A DNA stretch of 64,000 nucleotides from Mucilaginibacter terrigena (GTDB lineage Bacteria > Bacteroidota > Bacteroidia > Sphingobacteriales > Sphingobacteriaceae). Position numbers and translations under genes: made by a program. The stretch's first letter is position 1, and every line of letters begins with the position of its first letter. The notes under the pieces are model-generated. The model saw nothing but the letters and a program-made list of their open reading frames with translations. It was not told the origin of the DNA and did not search any database. The stretch covers positions 124,001-188,000 of the forward strand of contig NZ_SEWG01000002.1 in the NCBI RefSeq assembly GCF_004168255.1, in the 5' to 3' direction. This document shows positions 9,353 through 17,156 of this stretch, in pieces.

Positions 9353-9709
9353 ATGCCCAAGAAAATAATGATAGCCGACGACGACCCCGGGATTGTTGAT
9401 GCTGTAGAAATGCTGCTTCAGTTTGAGGGGTATACAGTAACTACCACTGTCGACGGCTCTACTGTGCTTGATATGAAGGACGAACTGCCCGACCTGCTTT
9501 TGCTTGATATTTGGATGAGCGGCGAAGATGGCCGCGATATTTGCCGCCAGTTAAAGGCCACCAGGGCTACCCAAAACATCCCCGTAATAATGGTATCGGC
9601 AAGCCGCGATATAGCAGCATCGGCGTTAGCCGCCGGCGCCGATGATTTTTTGGCTAAACCATTTGAAATGGATGTGCTGTTACAGAAAATAGAAAAGCTA
9701 ACGCATTAA
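9353..9709 (+). CDS. Single-domain response regulator
   Basis: A 118-residue CheY-like receiver with no output domain. The acidic pocket (ADDD, residues 8-11), the phosphoacceptor Asp52 in LLLDIWMSGEDG, Ser82 region (MVSAS) and Lys102 in FLAKPFE are all in place, so it should be phosphorylated normally. It follows the five-PAS kinase on the same strand and is closed by a strong terminator, which suggests a kinase/receiver transcript. Without a DNA-binding domain its output must be protein-protein contact, for example with another kinase or with the Kai proteins; this is inference. Confidence 0.9.
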   Translation: MPKKIMIADDDPGIVDAVEMLLQFEGYTVTTTVDGSTVLDMKDELPDLLLLDIWMSGEDGRDICRQLKATRATQNIPVIMVSASRDIAASALAAGADDFLAKPFEMDVLLQKIEKLTH

Positions 9710-9724
9710 GGTTAGCTTTTTTTA
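9692..9724 (+). terminator. Rho-independent terminator after the receiver gene
   Basis: AAAAGCTAAC (9694-9703) pairs with GTTAGCTTTT (9711-9720) around a short loop, followed by more T residues. The left arm overlaps the last codons and stop of the receiver gene. Confidence 0.85.
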
Positions 9725-9750
9725 TGGGGTAATATCATTAAAAACCATGT

Positions 9751-9921
9751 CATTGCGAGCGATAGCGCGGCAATCGCACGGAGGACAAGTCGCCAATTAG
9801 TTCTTCGTTAGGAATGGCAGTGAATGATATTGTTAGCCTGTGGATGTTACTTTCTTTTCTCTCAAAAGAAAGTAACCAAAGAAAAGTCGCGACTTGGTAA
9901 CACCCTTTGTAAGTTAGTGCT
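9751..9921 (+). repeat. Dispersed intergenic repeat, copy A (inverted partner at 13990-14160)
   Basis: This stretch starts with a REP-like CATTGCGAGCGATAGCG segment, passes GTTAGGAATGGCAGT, and contains 9842-9890, which is identical to the reverse complement of about 14021-14069. Inside is a perfect 12-bp hairpin (TTACTTTCTTTT / AAAAGAAAGTAA). It ends at AAGTTAGTGCT, also present in the partner. The rest of the gap up to 10134 shows no convincing gene; a 65-codon open frame across the repeat is not supported. Confidence 0.75.
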
Positions 9922-10134
9922 TTATCAGTTGCAGTGCTACCCGTGTGTTACGCTATGTCGCAGTTATAGGTTATCGTTAGGTTCGTCGGGCTCGAAGAAA
10001 AATATTCTGAAAATTCTTTAATTCTGAAAATTCGGGTTCAGACAAAAAAGCGTTAGGGATTGCAGCGGATACCGGCCGTGTGGCTAACGCCTGTGCAGTA
10101 TGAGCGAAAAGCCCGGCCGTAGGAAACGCTCAAA

Positions 10135-10578
10135 CTATTTTTCTTCTCCCCCTTTAGGGGGCTGGGGGGCGTCCTCTGTTCTCCAGGCTTCATAATTTAG
10201 CCCCGGTGTTAGCCAGTACAGCAATGCCACCCTCGAATACCGGTAATTAAACGGCGACAGCAATAATATAACGCCCATCAACACCGCAACATACAGCCAC
10301 GGCGAATTTGAGCCGGTTAAAATATGCAGGCCTACAGCAAAGGTTATCATTTCGGCTACGTTAAACGTATAGCTTACAAACATGGCCACGTACCAGTATC
10401 CCGGTTCGCGCTCGTAATGGAGGCCGCAATGCGAGCAGCGCTCGTGCATTTTTTGTCCGCCGAAACTGTATGTAGGGGTGCTGTAAATATCGCCACGGCG
10501 GCAGCGCGGGCATTTGGCTTTTATAAATGCTTCTAAAACGTGTACCGGTTTGGCGGGTTTAATATCTGTCGGTGTCAT
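10135..10578 (-). CDS. DUF983 family membrane protein
   Basis: A 147-residue protein. The N-terminal half has two Cys pairs (KCPRCRRGDIY and RCSHCGLHYEREPGYWY), a zinc-ribbon-like pattern typical of DUF983, then two or three hydrophobic helices (MFVSYTFNVAEMITFAV, WLYVAVLMGVILLL). It ends with a charged, Pro-rich tail. Its ATG overlaps the stop of the AraC gene by four bases (ATGA), so the two are translated together. Function of the family is not established. Confidence 0.85.
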   Translation of the reverse strand: MTPTDIKPAKPVHVLEAFIKAKCPRCRRGDIYSTPTYSFGGQKMHERCSHCGLHYEREPGYWYVAMFVSYTFNVAEMITFAVGLHILTGSNSPWLYVAVLMGVILLLSPFNYRYSRVALLYWLTPGLNYEAWRTEDAPQPPKGGEEK

Positions 10579-11450
10579 TGTGCTATGGGGTTTTTCCGGA
10601 AATCCTCGGGGGTAAGTCCGGTGTATTTTTTAAAGAATTTGGTAAAGTAGGAGTTGTCGGCAAAGTTGAGCTTGCCGGCAATTTCGGTAATGTTAAGGTC
10701 AAGGTTTACCAACAGGCGTTTGGCCTCCAGTATCACCCGGTTGCGGATCACCTCGCCCGCCGGTATGCCCAGCATATCGTTACACAAAGCGTTTAAATGG
10801 TTGGGTGTGATGTACAGCAGCGCGGCATAATCTTTCGGCAGGCGCAATGTAGCAAAGTTTTTATCCGTAAGTTTCCTGAAGCTTTGCAGCAGGGTATAAT
10901 TGTAGGTAGGCGCGGTGTTTTGGCTGCTGTGCGCGCTTTGCCTCGCTACCAATATAAACAATTGCAGCATCAGCGTACGGATCAGGTCCATGCCCATGCG
11001 GCCGGTTTGTTGGCTTTCGGTTATCAGTTGTTCAAACAGGGCTACTACCTGCTGGTGGATCTCGGGTTTCAGGTTAATTACTTCGTCGTCAACGTTACCG
11101 CTAAAAAAGGGCAGGCTTTCCAGATAATCCGGCCGCAGCAAAAACGACTGGAAAAACTCCGCCGAAAAATTGATGATATAACCATCTACCGGCCCTTCAA
11201 AATTCCAACGGTGCACCTGCCCCGGCGCCATAAAGTAAATTTGGTAGGGCTTAACCGCAAAGCCGGTAAAATCTATAGAGTGGTTACCCGCCCCTTCGGT
11301 AAATAATACCACATGGTAAAAAGTGTGCTTATGCGGCAGGCTTAGGTTTTGGTGTTTTTGTAAATAGGGCGCAAAGCGGCTGATAAGCAGGTCGCTGTGC
11401 TGATGGTCAGCCAGGGAGCAGATATCATAAACCGGGAACGCTTTTTTCAT
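10575..11450 (-). CDS. AraC-family transcriptional regulator with cupin-like sensor domain
   Basis: About 291 residues from the ATG at 11450 (MKKAFPVYDI); an upstream TTG at 11483 is less likely. The N-terminal half is a cupin-like fold with HKHTFYHVVLFTEGAG and a conserved APGQVHRW segment. The C-terminal half has two helix-turn-helix motifs: YAALLYITPNHLNALC and ITEIAGKLNFADNSYFTKFFKKYTGLTPEDFR, the AraC signature. It is cotranscribed with the DUF983 gene. The inducer is unknown. Confidence 0.9.
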   Translation of the reverse strand: MKKAFPVYDICSLADHQHSDLLISRFAPYLQKHQNLSLPHKHTFYHVVLFTEGAGNHSIDFTGFAVKPYQIYFMAPGQVHRWNFEGPVDGYIINFSAEFFQSFLLRPDYLESLPFFSGNVDDEVINLKPEIHQQVVALFEQLITESQQTGRMGMDLIRTLMLQLFILVARQSAHSSQNTAPTYNYTLLQSFRKLTDKNFATLRLPKDYAALLYITPNHLNALCNDMLGIPAGEVIRNRVILEAKRLLVNLDLNITEIAGKLNFADNSYFTKFFKKYTGLTPEDFRKNPIAQ

Positions 11451-11532
11451 ACCACAAAGGTACTTAACTATTGGTTGCGGCAATGGTGTTTAATCGGGTT
11501 GTTATGGTATTTTTTACTGATTGTGATATAAT

Positions 11533-11623
11533 TTAACCACAAAGGACACGGAGTTTAACACAGAGCGCACAAAGCTTTTCTCAGTGTACTTTGTGATTTT
11601 CTCTTTGTGTTCTTTGTGGTTAA
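11533..11623. repeat. Long inverted repeat (AACCACAAAG-type)
   Basis: Left arm TTAACCACAAAGGACAC (11533-11549) matches the reverse complement of 11607-11623 at 16 of 17 positions; further CACAAAG/CTTTGTG units lie between. It can fold into a long hairpin and resembles a small non-autonomous intergenic element. No open frame is inside. Confidence 0.7.
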
Positions 11624-11659
11624 TAATCGCAAATGAATAATCTTTATTAATTTCACCCC

Positions 11660-12292
11660 ATGCAAAAGCCCGATAGCCTTATTTTTGATATGGATGGCAC
11701 CCTTTGGGATGCCGTTGACACTTACGCCCACTCGTGGAATGTTGTTTTTGCCGAGCAGGGGATTGATATAACCATTACCCGTGATGTTTTAGCCGGCATG
11801 GTGGGTTGGGAAGGCAAGAAAGTGATTGAGGTTTTAATGCCCGATTTTGACCACGATAAACGTGTGGAGATCTATAACATGGTAAACGGCAGGCGCCACA
11901 ACCTCATTAGCGAGAAGGGTGGCATTTTGTACAACGGTGTTATAGACGGACTGAAACTGCTGGCCGAAAAATACCCGCTTTTTATATTAAGCAATTGTGC
12001 CAAAGGCATCATCCGCCAGTTTATCGATTGGGCGGGGATCGACGACCTGATAAAAGACGAACTTGCCCATGGCGTAAACTTTATGCCCAAAAACCATAAC
12101 ATAAAGCTGCTGATGGATAAGCACGGACTTAAAAATCCGGTTTATGTAGGCGATACTGAGGGCGACGGGCAGCAAAGCCGCCTGGCCGGCGTGCCGTTTG
12201 TGTTTGTAAGCTACGGTTTTGGCCAAACGGACGATTATGACCTGAAGTTTGACGATTTTACTTCGCTGGTGAATTATTTTGTGAACTTATAA
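11660..12292 (+). CDS. HAD-superfamily hydrolase (phosphoglycolate phosphatase-like)
   Basis: A 210-residue HAD subfamily IA protein. Motif I is FDMDGTLWD with both catalytic Asp residues, motif II is LFILSNCAKG, the Lys is in the KDELAHG region, and motif IV is VYVGDTEGDGQQSRLAG. A helical cap lies between residues 15 and 85. Expected: phosphatase acting on a small phosphorylated metabolite in the cytoplasm; the true substrate cannot be told. It is alone in its orientation, followed 39 bases later by a small membrane-anchored protein gene. Confidence 0.88.
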   Translation: MQKPDSLIFDMDGTLWDAVDTYAHSWNVVFAEQGIDITITRDVLAGMVGWEGKKVIEVLMPDFDHDKRVEIYNMVNGRRHNLISEKGGILYNGVIDGLKLLAEKYPLFILSNCAKGIIRQFIDWAGIDDLIKDELAHGVNFMPKNHNIKLLMDKHGLKNPVYVGDTEGDGQQSRLAGVPFVFVSYGFGQTDDYDLKFDDFTSLVNYFVNL

Positions 12293-12331
12293 GCGCCAAT
12301 TAGGTTATCTTTATTATATAATCACAACATC

Positions 12332-12721
12332 ATGAAGCGTCGCGTTTTACCCATTATAATCCTGGTTTTGATAGTAGTGCTTGGCGGTATATTTTATTAC
12401 CGCTATTACTTTGTTTTTGGCGAAGGCACAAAGGCCGGCACCATGAATTATTTTGTAAAAAAAGGCTACATATTTAAGACCTACGAAGGCCGGCTGATCC
12501 AAAGCGGTATCCGCAGCCAAACGCAAGGCAATATTTCGTCAAACGAATTTATGTTTTCGGTAACGGACCCAAAGGTGGCCGATAAACTTAACCATAGCGC
12601 CGGCGCCATGCTGGAACTGCATTACAAAGAATATATCCACACCCTGCCGTGGCGCGGGGTTAGTAATTTTGTGGTTGATAGCGTAATGTCGGTTACGCCG
12701 GTTGCGCCAACAGCACCGTAA
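12332..12721 (+). CDS. Small N-terminally anchored membrane protein
   Basis: A 129-residue protein with one N-terminal membrane helix (VLPIIILVLIVVLGGIFYY) and a soluble periplasmic-side part containing GTMNYFVKKGYIFKTYEGRL. Similar small proteins occur widely in Bacteroidota, and some carry an unsupported 6-phosphogluconate dehydrogenase label; no Rossmann motif is present here. Function unknown. It ends with a short Pro/Ala-rich tail. Confidence 0.75.
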   Translation: MKRRVLPIIILVLIVVLGGIFYYRYYFVFGEGTKAGTMNYFVKKGYIFKTYEGRLIQSGIRSQTQGNISSNEFMFSVTDPKVADKLNHSAGAMLELHYKEYIHTLPWRGVSNFVVDSVMSVTPVAPTAP

Positions 12722-12873
12722 AATACCCTTTCCTTAATGTTGAAATAACACTGTTTTAACATCAAATTTACATTTGGCTTTGCAATATGAAGTTATTGTT
12801 AAGTTAGCCGTAATTGCACCCTTGTGTGAGGTTTATTGTACATTTTAGTATCAGAATTACCTGATCATTATAC

Positions 12874-13551
12874 ATGTTACGATACGCAAAACACGAGCGC
12901 ACCCTTAAACAAAACCTTGGCCTTGCATCATCAACCGCGTTCGCGGCAGGCATTATTAACGTTGCCGGGCTGGTGTCGTTCTTCGCATTTACATCCAGCA
13001 TCAGCGGGCATATGGCTAATTTAGCCAAGAACCTGGTTACCCAGAATTTTTACGAGATAGTTGTATTCGGCATTTGGATGCTGCTCTTCTTTTTAGGGGC
13101 GTTTGTGTCCAGCTTTACGGTAAAATCGTTTGGTAAAAAAAACCAGTACAAGGCGCACGCCTTCCCGGTGATACTGGAAATTGTGATCCTGCTTTTTGTT
13201 GCCATTTACGGGCATAACTTTTATATGGAAACCAAGATAGAGCGCGAGGTAGTTATCAGCTGCACCATATTTGCCATGGGCCTGCAAACCGGGCTGGTAT
13301 CGATAGTATCCGGCGGGTTGATCAAATCTACCAGTTTGGCAAGTTTATTTACGGACCTGGGCAGCGAAGTCGCCGAATATTATTACCTGGGCACTAAAAA
13401 GGACCGCGAGATACGTAACCGTATATTTGTACGCGTTACCGTACTTGCCTTTTATTTTATAGGCGGCCTGGTTGGCGGTTTCTTTTTTAATAAATACGAG
13501 TTTGGAGTGTTTTATTTTGTACCGCTGATATTGTTAATGGTGCTGTTGTGA
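12874..13551 (+). CDS. YoaK/DUF1275 family membrane protein
   Basis: A 225-residue protein with about six hydrophobic helices. The family hallmarks are AFAAGIINVAGLVSFFAFTSSISGHMANLAKNL near the start and GLQTGLVSIVSGGLIKSTSLASLFTDLG in the middle. DUF1275 members are membrane proteins of unknown transport role. The protein ends in a hydrophobic LLMVLL without a polar tail, but the length is normal for the family. Confidence 0.85.
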   Translation: MLRYAKHERTLKQNLGLASSTAFAAGIINVAGLVSFFAFTSSISGHMANLAKNLVTQNFYEIVVFGIWMLLFFLGAFVSSFTVKSFGKKNQYKAHAFPVILEIVILLFVAIYGHNFYMETKIEREVVISCTIFAMGLQTGLVSIVSGGLIKSTSLASLFTDLGSEVAEYYYLGTKKDREIRNRIFVRVTVLAFYFIGGLVGGFFFNKYEFGVFYFVPLILLMVLL

Positions 13552-13989
13552 GGGGATTAGTTGGGCCGGTGGCCTATAGAAGTCATGTCCCATAGGGACA
13601 ACCGCTTGGTAGCAAATTAAGAATAAATTGGTGACAACACCAACTGGGCGGCAAATCGGGGTTACTAATGCTTAGTTTGTCATTACAGTAATCCGCCGCT
13701 CATTGCCGCGGAGGCTACTTCTTTTCTCTTGATAGAAAAGAAGCAAAAGATCAAGTCAGAGCGATGCTTCAACCCGCCCTGCCGGTTCTTAACGCTTTTT
13801 TTCTCGATTGTTCGCTGCGCTTCAATCCATCGAAAAAAGCTAAACCGCCATTCCTGCCATACACCCGGCCCGCTCACTCTGACATTTGGGCCAACGCTCT
13901 TTTTTCATGAGCTTATATTTGGAGCCTGACAAACGGAACGTTAGCTCAAAATGCAGCATTGGCATGTTCGGGTGGCACTGAAACTGCCT
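13552..13989. other. Gene-poor intergenic stretch with hairpins
   Basis: No supported gene is seen here. It contains a perfect 10-bp hairpin, CTTCTTTTCT (13718-13727) with AGAAAAGAAG (13734-13743), and short low-complexity sequence that joins the inverted repeat copy starting at 13990. Two overlapping open frames of about 65 codons on opposite strands are composed of this repeat-like sequence and are not credible. Confidence 0.6.
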
Positions 13990-14160
13990 TAGCACTAACT
14001 TTCACAGAACAGGACGCAGCTGCGACTTTTCTTTGGTTACTTTCTTTTGAGAGAAAAGAAAGTAACATCCACTGACGCCAATATTATTTACTGCCATTCC
14101 TAACGGAGCACTTATTCGCAATCTATCCTAAAGAGATTGCCACACTATCGCTTGTAATTG
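13990..14160 (-). repeat. Dispersed intergenic repeat, copy B (inverted partner of 9751-9921)
   Basis: Read on the minus strand, this copy follows copy A in order: AAGCGATAGTG, GTTAGGAATGGCAGT, GGATGTTACTTTC..., then AAAGTTAGTGCT at the far end. About 49 bases around 14021-14069 are identical to 9842-9890. The 12-bp hairpin is kept. The two copies are about 4.1 kb apart and flank the DUF983-to-YoaK segment. Confidence 0.75.
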
Positions 14161-14167
14161 CCATTCC

Positions 14168-14488
14168 CTAAAACAACGGATCTGCTTTCCCCGAGTTTGG
14201 GGTGAGGATCTTGCTGAGGTTATATTGCCTTTCGGCATCGTCGTTGCCTTTTATAAGTCCTTTTTTAAACAGTCCTTCTAATACCTTGCGGGTTTGCTGC
14301 AGATGGGTGGCTTTGTCTGTTTGCGGCTCAAATTCATCCATTTTGGCGGCAACTTCAGGGGCGGTGGCATATTCCAGCTGGGCGAGCGCGTAAACCACAT
14401 TATCCTGCAGGGAAGCGCCTGCATCGTACTTATGCGGTACGTGCAGGGGCTTATAGTCTTTTAAAAAATCCTGATCGGGGCTGTCCAT
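14168..14488 (-). CDS. Hypothetical protein, possibly winged-helix
   Basis: A 106-residue protein that I do not recognise. The middle (VVYALAQLEYATAPEVAAKMDEF... VLEGLFKKGLIKG) has the helix pattern of a winged-helix fold. It starts one base after the stop of the DUF2383 gene, so the two are probably cotranscribed. No membrane segment or signal peptide. Confidence 0.7.
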   Translation of the reverse strand: MDSPDQDFLKDYKPLHVPHKYDAGASLQDNVVYALAQLEYATAPEVAAKMDEFEPQTDKATHLQQTRKVLEGLFKKGLIKGNDDAERQYNLSKILTPNSGKADPLF

Positions 14489-14489
14489 G

Positions 14490-14966
14490 TTAAGCTACTT
14501 CTTTGGTGGAATCGCGCAGGGCCTTAATGGCATCGTGCGCTATTTTTAAACCGCTCATGTGGTTGTTAAGCAGGCTCACCACTTTTTCATCTTCCCAAAT
14601 CAGTTCCTTATCGTCCAACGCTTTGCGGTAGGCGCTTTTGGCCACATCCTCGCCGTATTCGCAGTCGGACAGTACCGAGTGGCTGTCTTTTTTGGTGAAG
14701 GCCGATTTAACATCCATCCAGGCATGGTAAAACTTGCCCGATAGGGTTGTGCCATCTGTTGGCGAGCCACCCAATTGATGAATGTAATCGTTCAGTTCGT
14801 TAACGTAGCTCTTGCTTTGGTCTATATAACCTTCAAAAACAGTTTTCAAGGCTATATCTTCTGCGCCTTCAACGGCTTTTTGGTAACCCGCTACGCGGTC
14901 GTTGTTTATCTTGATCAGGTCGTTTAAGGCCGAGATCTGGTGTTGTATATGCTGTAAAGTTCCCAT
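14490..14966 (-). CDS. PA2169/DUF2383 family four-helix protein
   Basis: A 158-residue all-helical protein. LNDLIKINNDRVAGYQKA, YIDQSKSYVNELNDYIHQLGG and the C-terminal VVSLLNNHMSGLKIAHDAIKALRD match the DUF2383 domain, a ferritin-like bundle with several Glu/His positions. Proteins of this kind are often stress or stationary-phase induced. It precedes a small unknown gene in the same transcript. Confidence 0.83.
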   Translation of the reverse strand: MGTLQHIQHQISALNDLIKINNDRVAGYQKAVEGAEDIALKTVFEGYIDQSKSYVNELNDYIHQLGGSPTDGTTLSGKFYHAWMDVKSAFTKKDSHSVLSDCEYGEDVAKSAYRKALDDKELIWEDEKVVSLLNNHMSGLKIAHDAIKALRDSTKEVA

Positions 14967-15057
14967 GTTTGTAGATGTTTGTTTCTGCTAAACATAGCGA
15001 TTGAGTTAAATGTTTTAAGTTTGTAGAAAATTTATACAGGGTGTATAAAAGAAATTG

Positions 15058-15171
15058 TCATGCTGAACGATAGTGAAGCATCTGTTCGCCGATATGATAA
15101 CCGCCATGCATAGTTGGCGAATAGATCCTTCGCTATCGCTCTCCGAAGGAGTCCTTTGGACAGGATGACAA
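15058..15171. repeat. REP-like palindromic repeat (GTCATnCTGAACGATAGTGAAG family)
   Basis: It begins GTCATGCTGAACGATAGTGAAG and ends with its imperfect reverse complement (CTTCGCTATCG ... CAGGATGAC), enclosing CTCCGAAGGAGTCC. Related units appear at 28401-28430, 32585-32671 and 49032-49110. It lies downstream of the Fpg-like gene, so it may act as a transcript end. Confidence 0.65.
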
Positions 15172-15191
15172 CCTGGTTTAGTAGGGTGAAC

Positions 15192-15968
15192 TTAACTATA
15201 CAACTCCTGCTCTTCGGTATAATACGTTTTCCTTGATTTTTCGTCAATCAATATAGGGGCGCCTTTGGGGCTGTGCTTTTTCTTTGCATTGTGTATCAGC
15301 ATAAAATCGCGCACTTCGCCGGCGATGATATCAGGGTTGGCTTTGATGATCTCCTTTTCGGCATTTTTCAATACATCGTGGATAGATGTCACAAGATCTT
15401 TTATTTTCCCTTCGGGGATCATTTTACTTACCGAAAATGGCGAAATACCTGCGTCCCATAAAATTTCGTCGGCATAAGCGTTACCAATACCACGGATGAT
15501 CTTTTGATCGAGCAGTATGGTTTTGATATTGGTTTTCTTTTTAGCCAGGATCCCTTTCAAATAATCCAGGCCAGCATCGGCCGACAGGGCATCGGGCGCG
15601 TCTTTGGCCCCGGGGTTAAGGGTAGGGTTGGCAATGCCCTGGAAATCGGTCAGCGCAAGGCCGGTATCATCTGTAAACAACAATTCTATAATGGGGTATT
15701 TGTTGTTGTTCTTCCCCTCAAACAAAAACAGCTTGCCATGCAGCATCAGATGCAGGCCCAGCACATCGCCTTCACTGAATTTGAAGAACAGTTCTTTGCC
15801 ATCGCGGTAAACCGAGCTTAGCTTTTGGCCATGCAGGGTGTCCTGCAATTGTTTATGGGTCACATTCAGCTTGGGCGCTTTGTGTACGGTAATTTGCTTA
15901 ATGGTTTTGCCGCTCAATTTTTTATCAAGGTTAAGGCTGAAGACCTGCAGATCGGGTAGTTCGGGCAT
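15192..15968 (-). CDS. Fpg/Nei-family DNA glycosylase, cysteine-free
   Basis: A 258-residue protein starting MPELPD, so the catalytic Pro2 and Glu3 (after Met removal the N-terminal Pro) are kept, with Asp in place of the usual Glu at the sixth position. LHLMLHGKLFLF carries the conserved His and Lys region, and IIRGIGNAYADEILWDAGISPF is the H2TH signature. The protein has no Cys at all: the expected CxxC...CxxC zinc finger is replaced by a segment ending RKTYYTEEQ, reminiscent of the zincless finger of NEIL1. It should excise oxidised bases by AP-lyase chemistry. A second family member lies at 57555-58286. Confidence 0.87.
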   Translation of the reverse strand: MPELPDLQVFSLNLDKKLSGKTIKQITVHKAPKLNVTHKQLQDTLHGQKLSSVYRDGKELFFKFSEGDVLGLHLMLHGKLFLFEGKNNNKYPIIELLFTDDTGLALTDFQGIANPTLNPGAKDAPDALSADAGLDYLKGILAKKKTNIKTILLDQKIIRGIGNAYADEILWDAGISPFSVSKMIPEGKIKDLVTSIHDVLKNAEKEIIKANPDIIAGEVRDFMLIHNAKKKHSPKGAPILIDEKSRKTYYTEEQELYS

Positions 15969-16093
15969 GGTGTGTTTTTTTGTTTACGAATTTAAGCTTC
16001 GGTATAAATAAAACAATAGGCTTTATTAAAAGTTGTCAACCAAAGCCGTTTTTATAACGTATCTGTTATAAAAGCTTGTTTAACTAATTACGA

Positions 16094-17152
16094 ATGCCAT
16101 ATATAGCAGCAGTTTCTAAAATAGACCTACCGGATAAGGTTGACCAGCAAAAAGTGAAGGGGCAGGCCCGGGATATGTTCTCGGTGAATTTCCCCCAGGT
16201 GGACAGGCTGATACAGGCGTTTGATAACACCGGGATAGTTACCCGCAACTTTGTAAAGCCCTTAAACTATTACGCCGAAACCACCACCTTTAAGCAGCGT
16301 AATGATGAATATATTAAGCTGTCGCTGCAATACTCGGTACAGGCTATTGAGGAGGTTATATCCAAAGCAGGCATCCTCAAAAATGATATTACCGATATCA
16401 TATTCGTATCTACCACCGGGCTGGCAACACCCAGTATTGATGCGCTGATCATCAACCAGATGCAGCTGAACCCGCATATAAACCGTACGCCTGTTTGGGG
16501 CCTGGGCTGCGCGGGTGGGGTTGCAGGCATGGCAAAGGCAAATTTGGCGGCAAAGGCCAACCCCTATGCCGTGGTGCTGCTGGTTGCAGTGGAGCTATGC
16601 TCACTCACGCTCATCAAAAGCGATTACAGCAAAAGCAATTTTATAGGGTCCAGCTTGTTCTCGGATGGGGTAGCGGCCTGTATCATCAAGGGCGATAACC
16701 ACAAGCTGGGCAGGCACCGGCTTGACATAAAAGCAGCCAGCAGTAAGCTGTATTACGATTCTTTAGATGTGATGGGATGGGACTTTAGAGAGGATGGTTT
16801 TAAGGTGGTTTTTTCTAAAGATATCCCTACGTTTATCCACCAGAATATCAGCAAGGATATAGAAGAGTTTTTGGCGAAGCAGGGTCTGCAATTAGGCGAT
16901 ATTAAAAACTTCATCTTCCATCCCGGCGGCACAAAAGTGCTGGACGCTTACGAGGATGCCCTGCAAATTGAGGGCGACTTTTTAGAAAACACCCGTGGGG
17001 TGATGAACGATAATGGCAATATGAGCAGCGTTACCGTGCTTTACGTATTGGAGCGGTTTATAACCCATGGCTTTACCGATGGTTATGGGCTAATGCTGGC
17101 CATGGGGCCAGGCTTTAGCAGCGAAATGGTTTTGTTAAATATGAAAAACTAA
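16094..17152 (+). CDS. Type III polyketide synthase (alkylpyrone/chalcone synthase-like)
   Basis: A 352-residue thiolase-fold enzyme of normal type III PKS length. The catalytic triad is present: Cys139 in WGLGCAGG, His276 in FIFHPGGTK and Asn309 in NDNGNMSS. FVSTTGLATPSIDALI and AMGPGFSSEMVLL are further signatures. It extends an acyl-CoA starter with malonyl-CoA and cyclises the product. Four bases downstream is an Icmt-like methyltransferase, the same arrangement as bpsA-bpsB in Bacillus subtilis, whose products are alkylpyrones and their methyl ethers. That function is inferred here; other resorcinol-like products are possible. Confidence 0.92.
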   Translation: MPYIAAVSKIDLPDKVDQQKVKGQARDMFSVNFPQVDRLIQAFDNTGIVTRNFVKPLNYYAETTTFKQRNDEYIKLSLQYSVQAIEEVISKAGILKNDITDIIFVSTTGLATPSIDALIINQMQLNPHINRTPVWGLGCAGGVAGMAKANLAAKANPYAVVLLVAVELCSLTLIKSDYSKSNFIGSSLFSDGVAACIIKGDNHKLGRHRLDIKAASSKLYYDSLDVMGWDFREDGFKVVFSKDIPTFIHQNISKDIEEFLAKQGLQLGDIKNFIFHPGGTKVLDAYEDALQIEGDFLENTRGVMNDNGNMSSVTVLYVLERFITHGFTDGYGLMLAMGPGFSSEMVLLNMKN

Positions 17153-17156
17153 GCGC

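Noticed and set aside
9824..10021. 65-codon open frame in the 9.7-10.1 kb gap
   Set aside because: It runs through the dispersed repeat and has no protein-like features.
12332..12721. 6-phosphogluconate dehydrogenase
   Set aside because: The name is attached to similar small proteins, but this 129-residue protein has a membrane anchor and no nucleotide-binding or catalytic motif.
13683..13929. Two overlapping open frames of about 65 codons on opposite strands
   Set aside because: They are made of repeat-like intergenic sequence with hairpins; no start signals or family resemblance.
9751..14160. Composite transposon bounded by inverted repeats
   Set aside because: The repeats are short intergenic hairpin elements and no transposase, integrase or target duplication was found; the genes between look like ordinary chromosomal genes.
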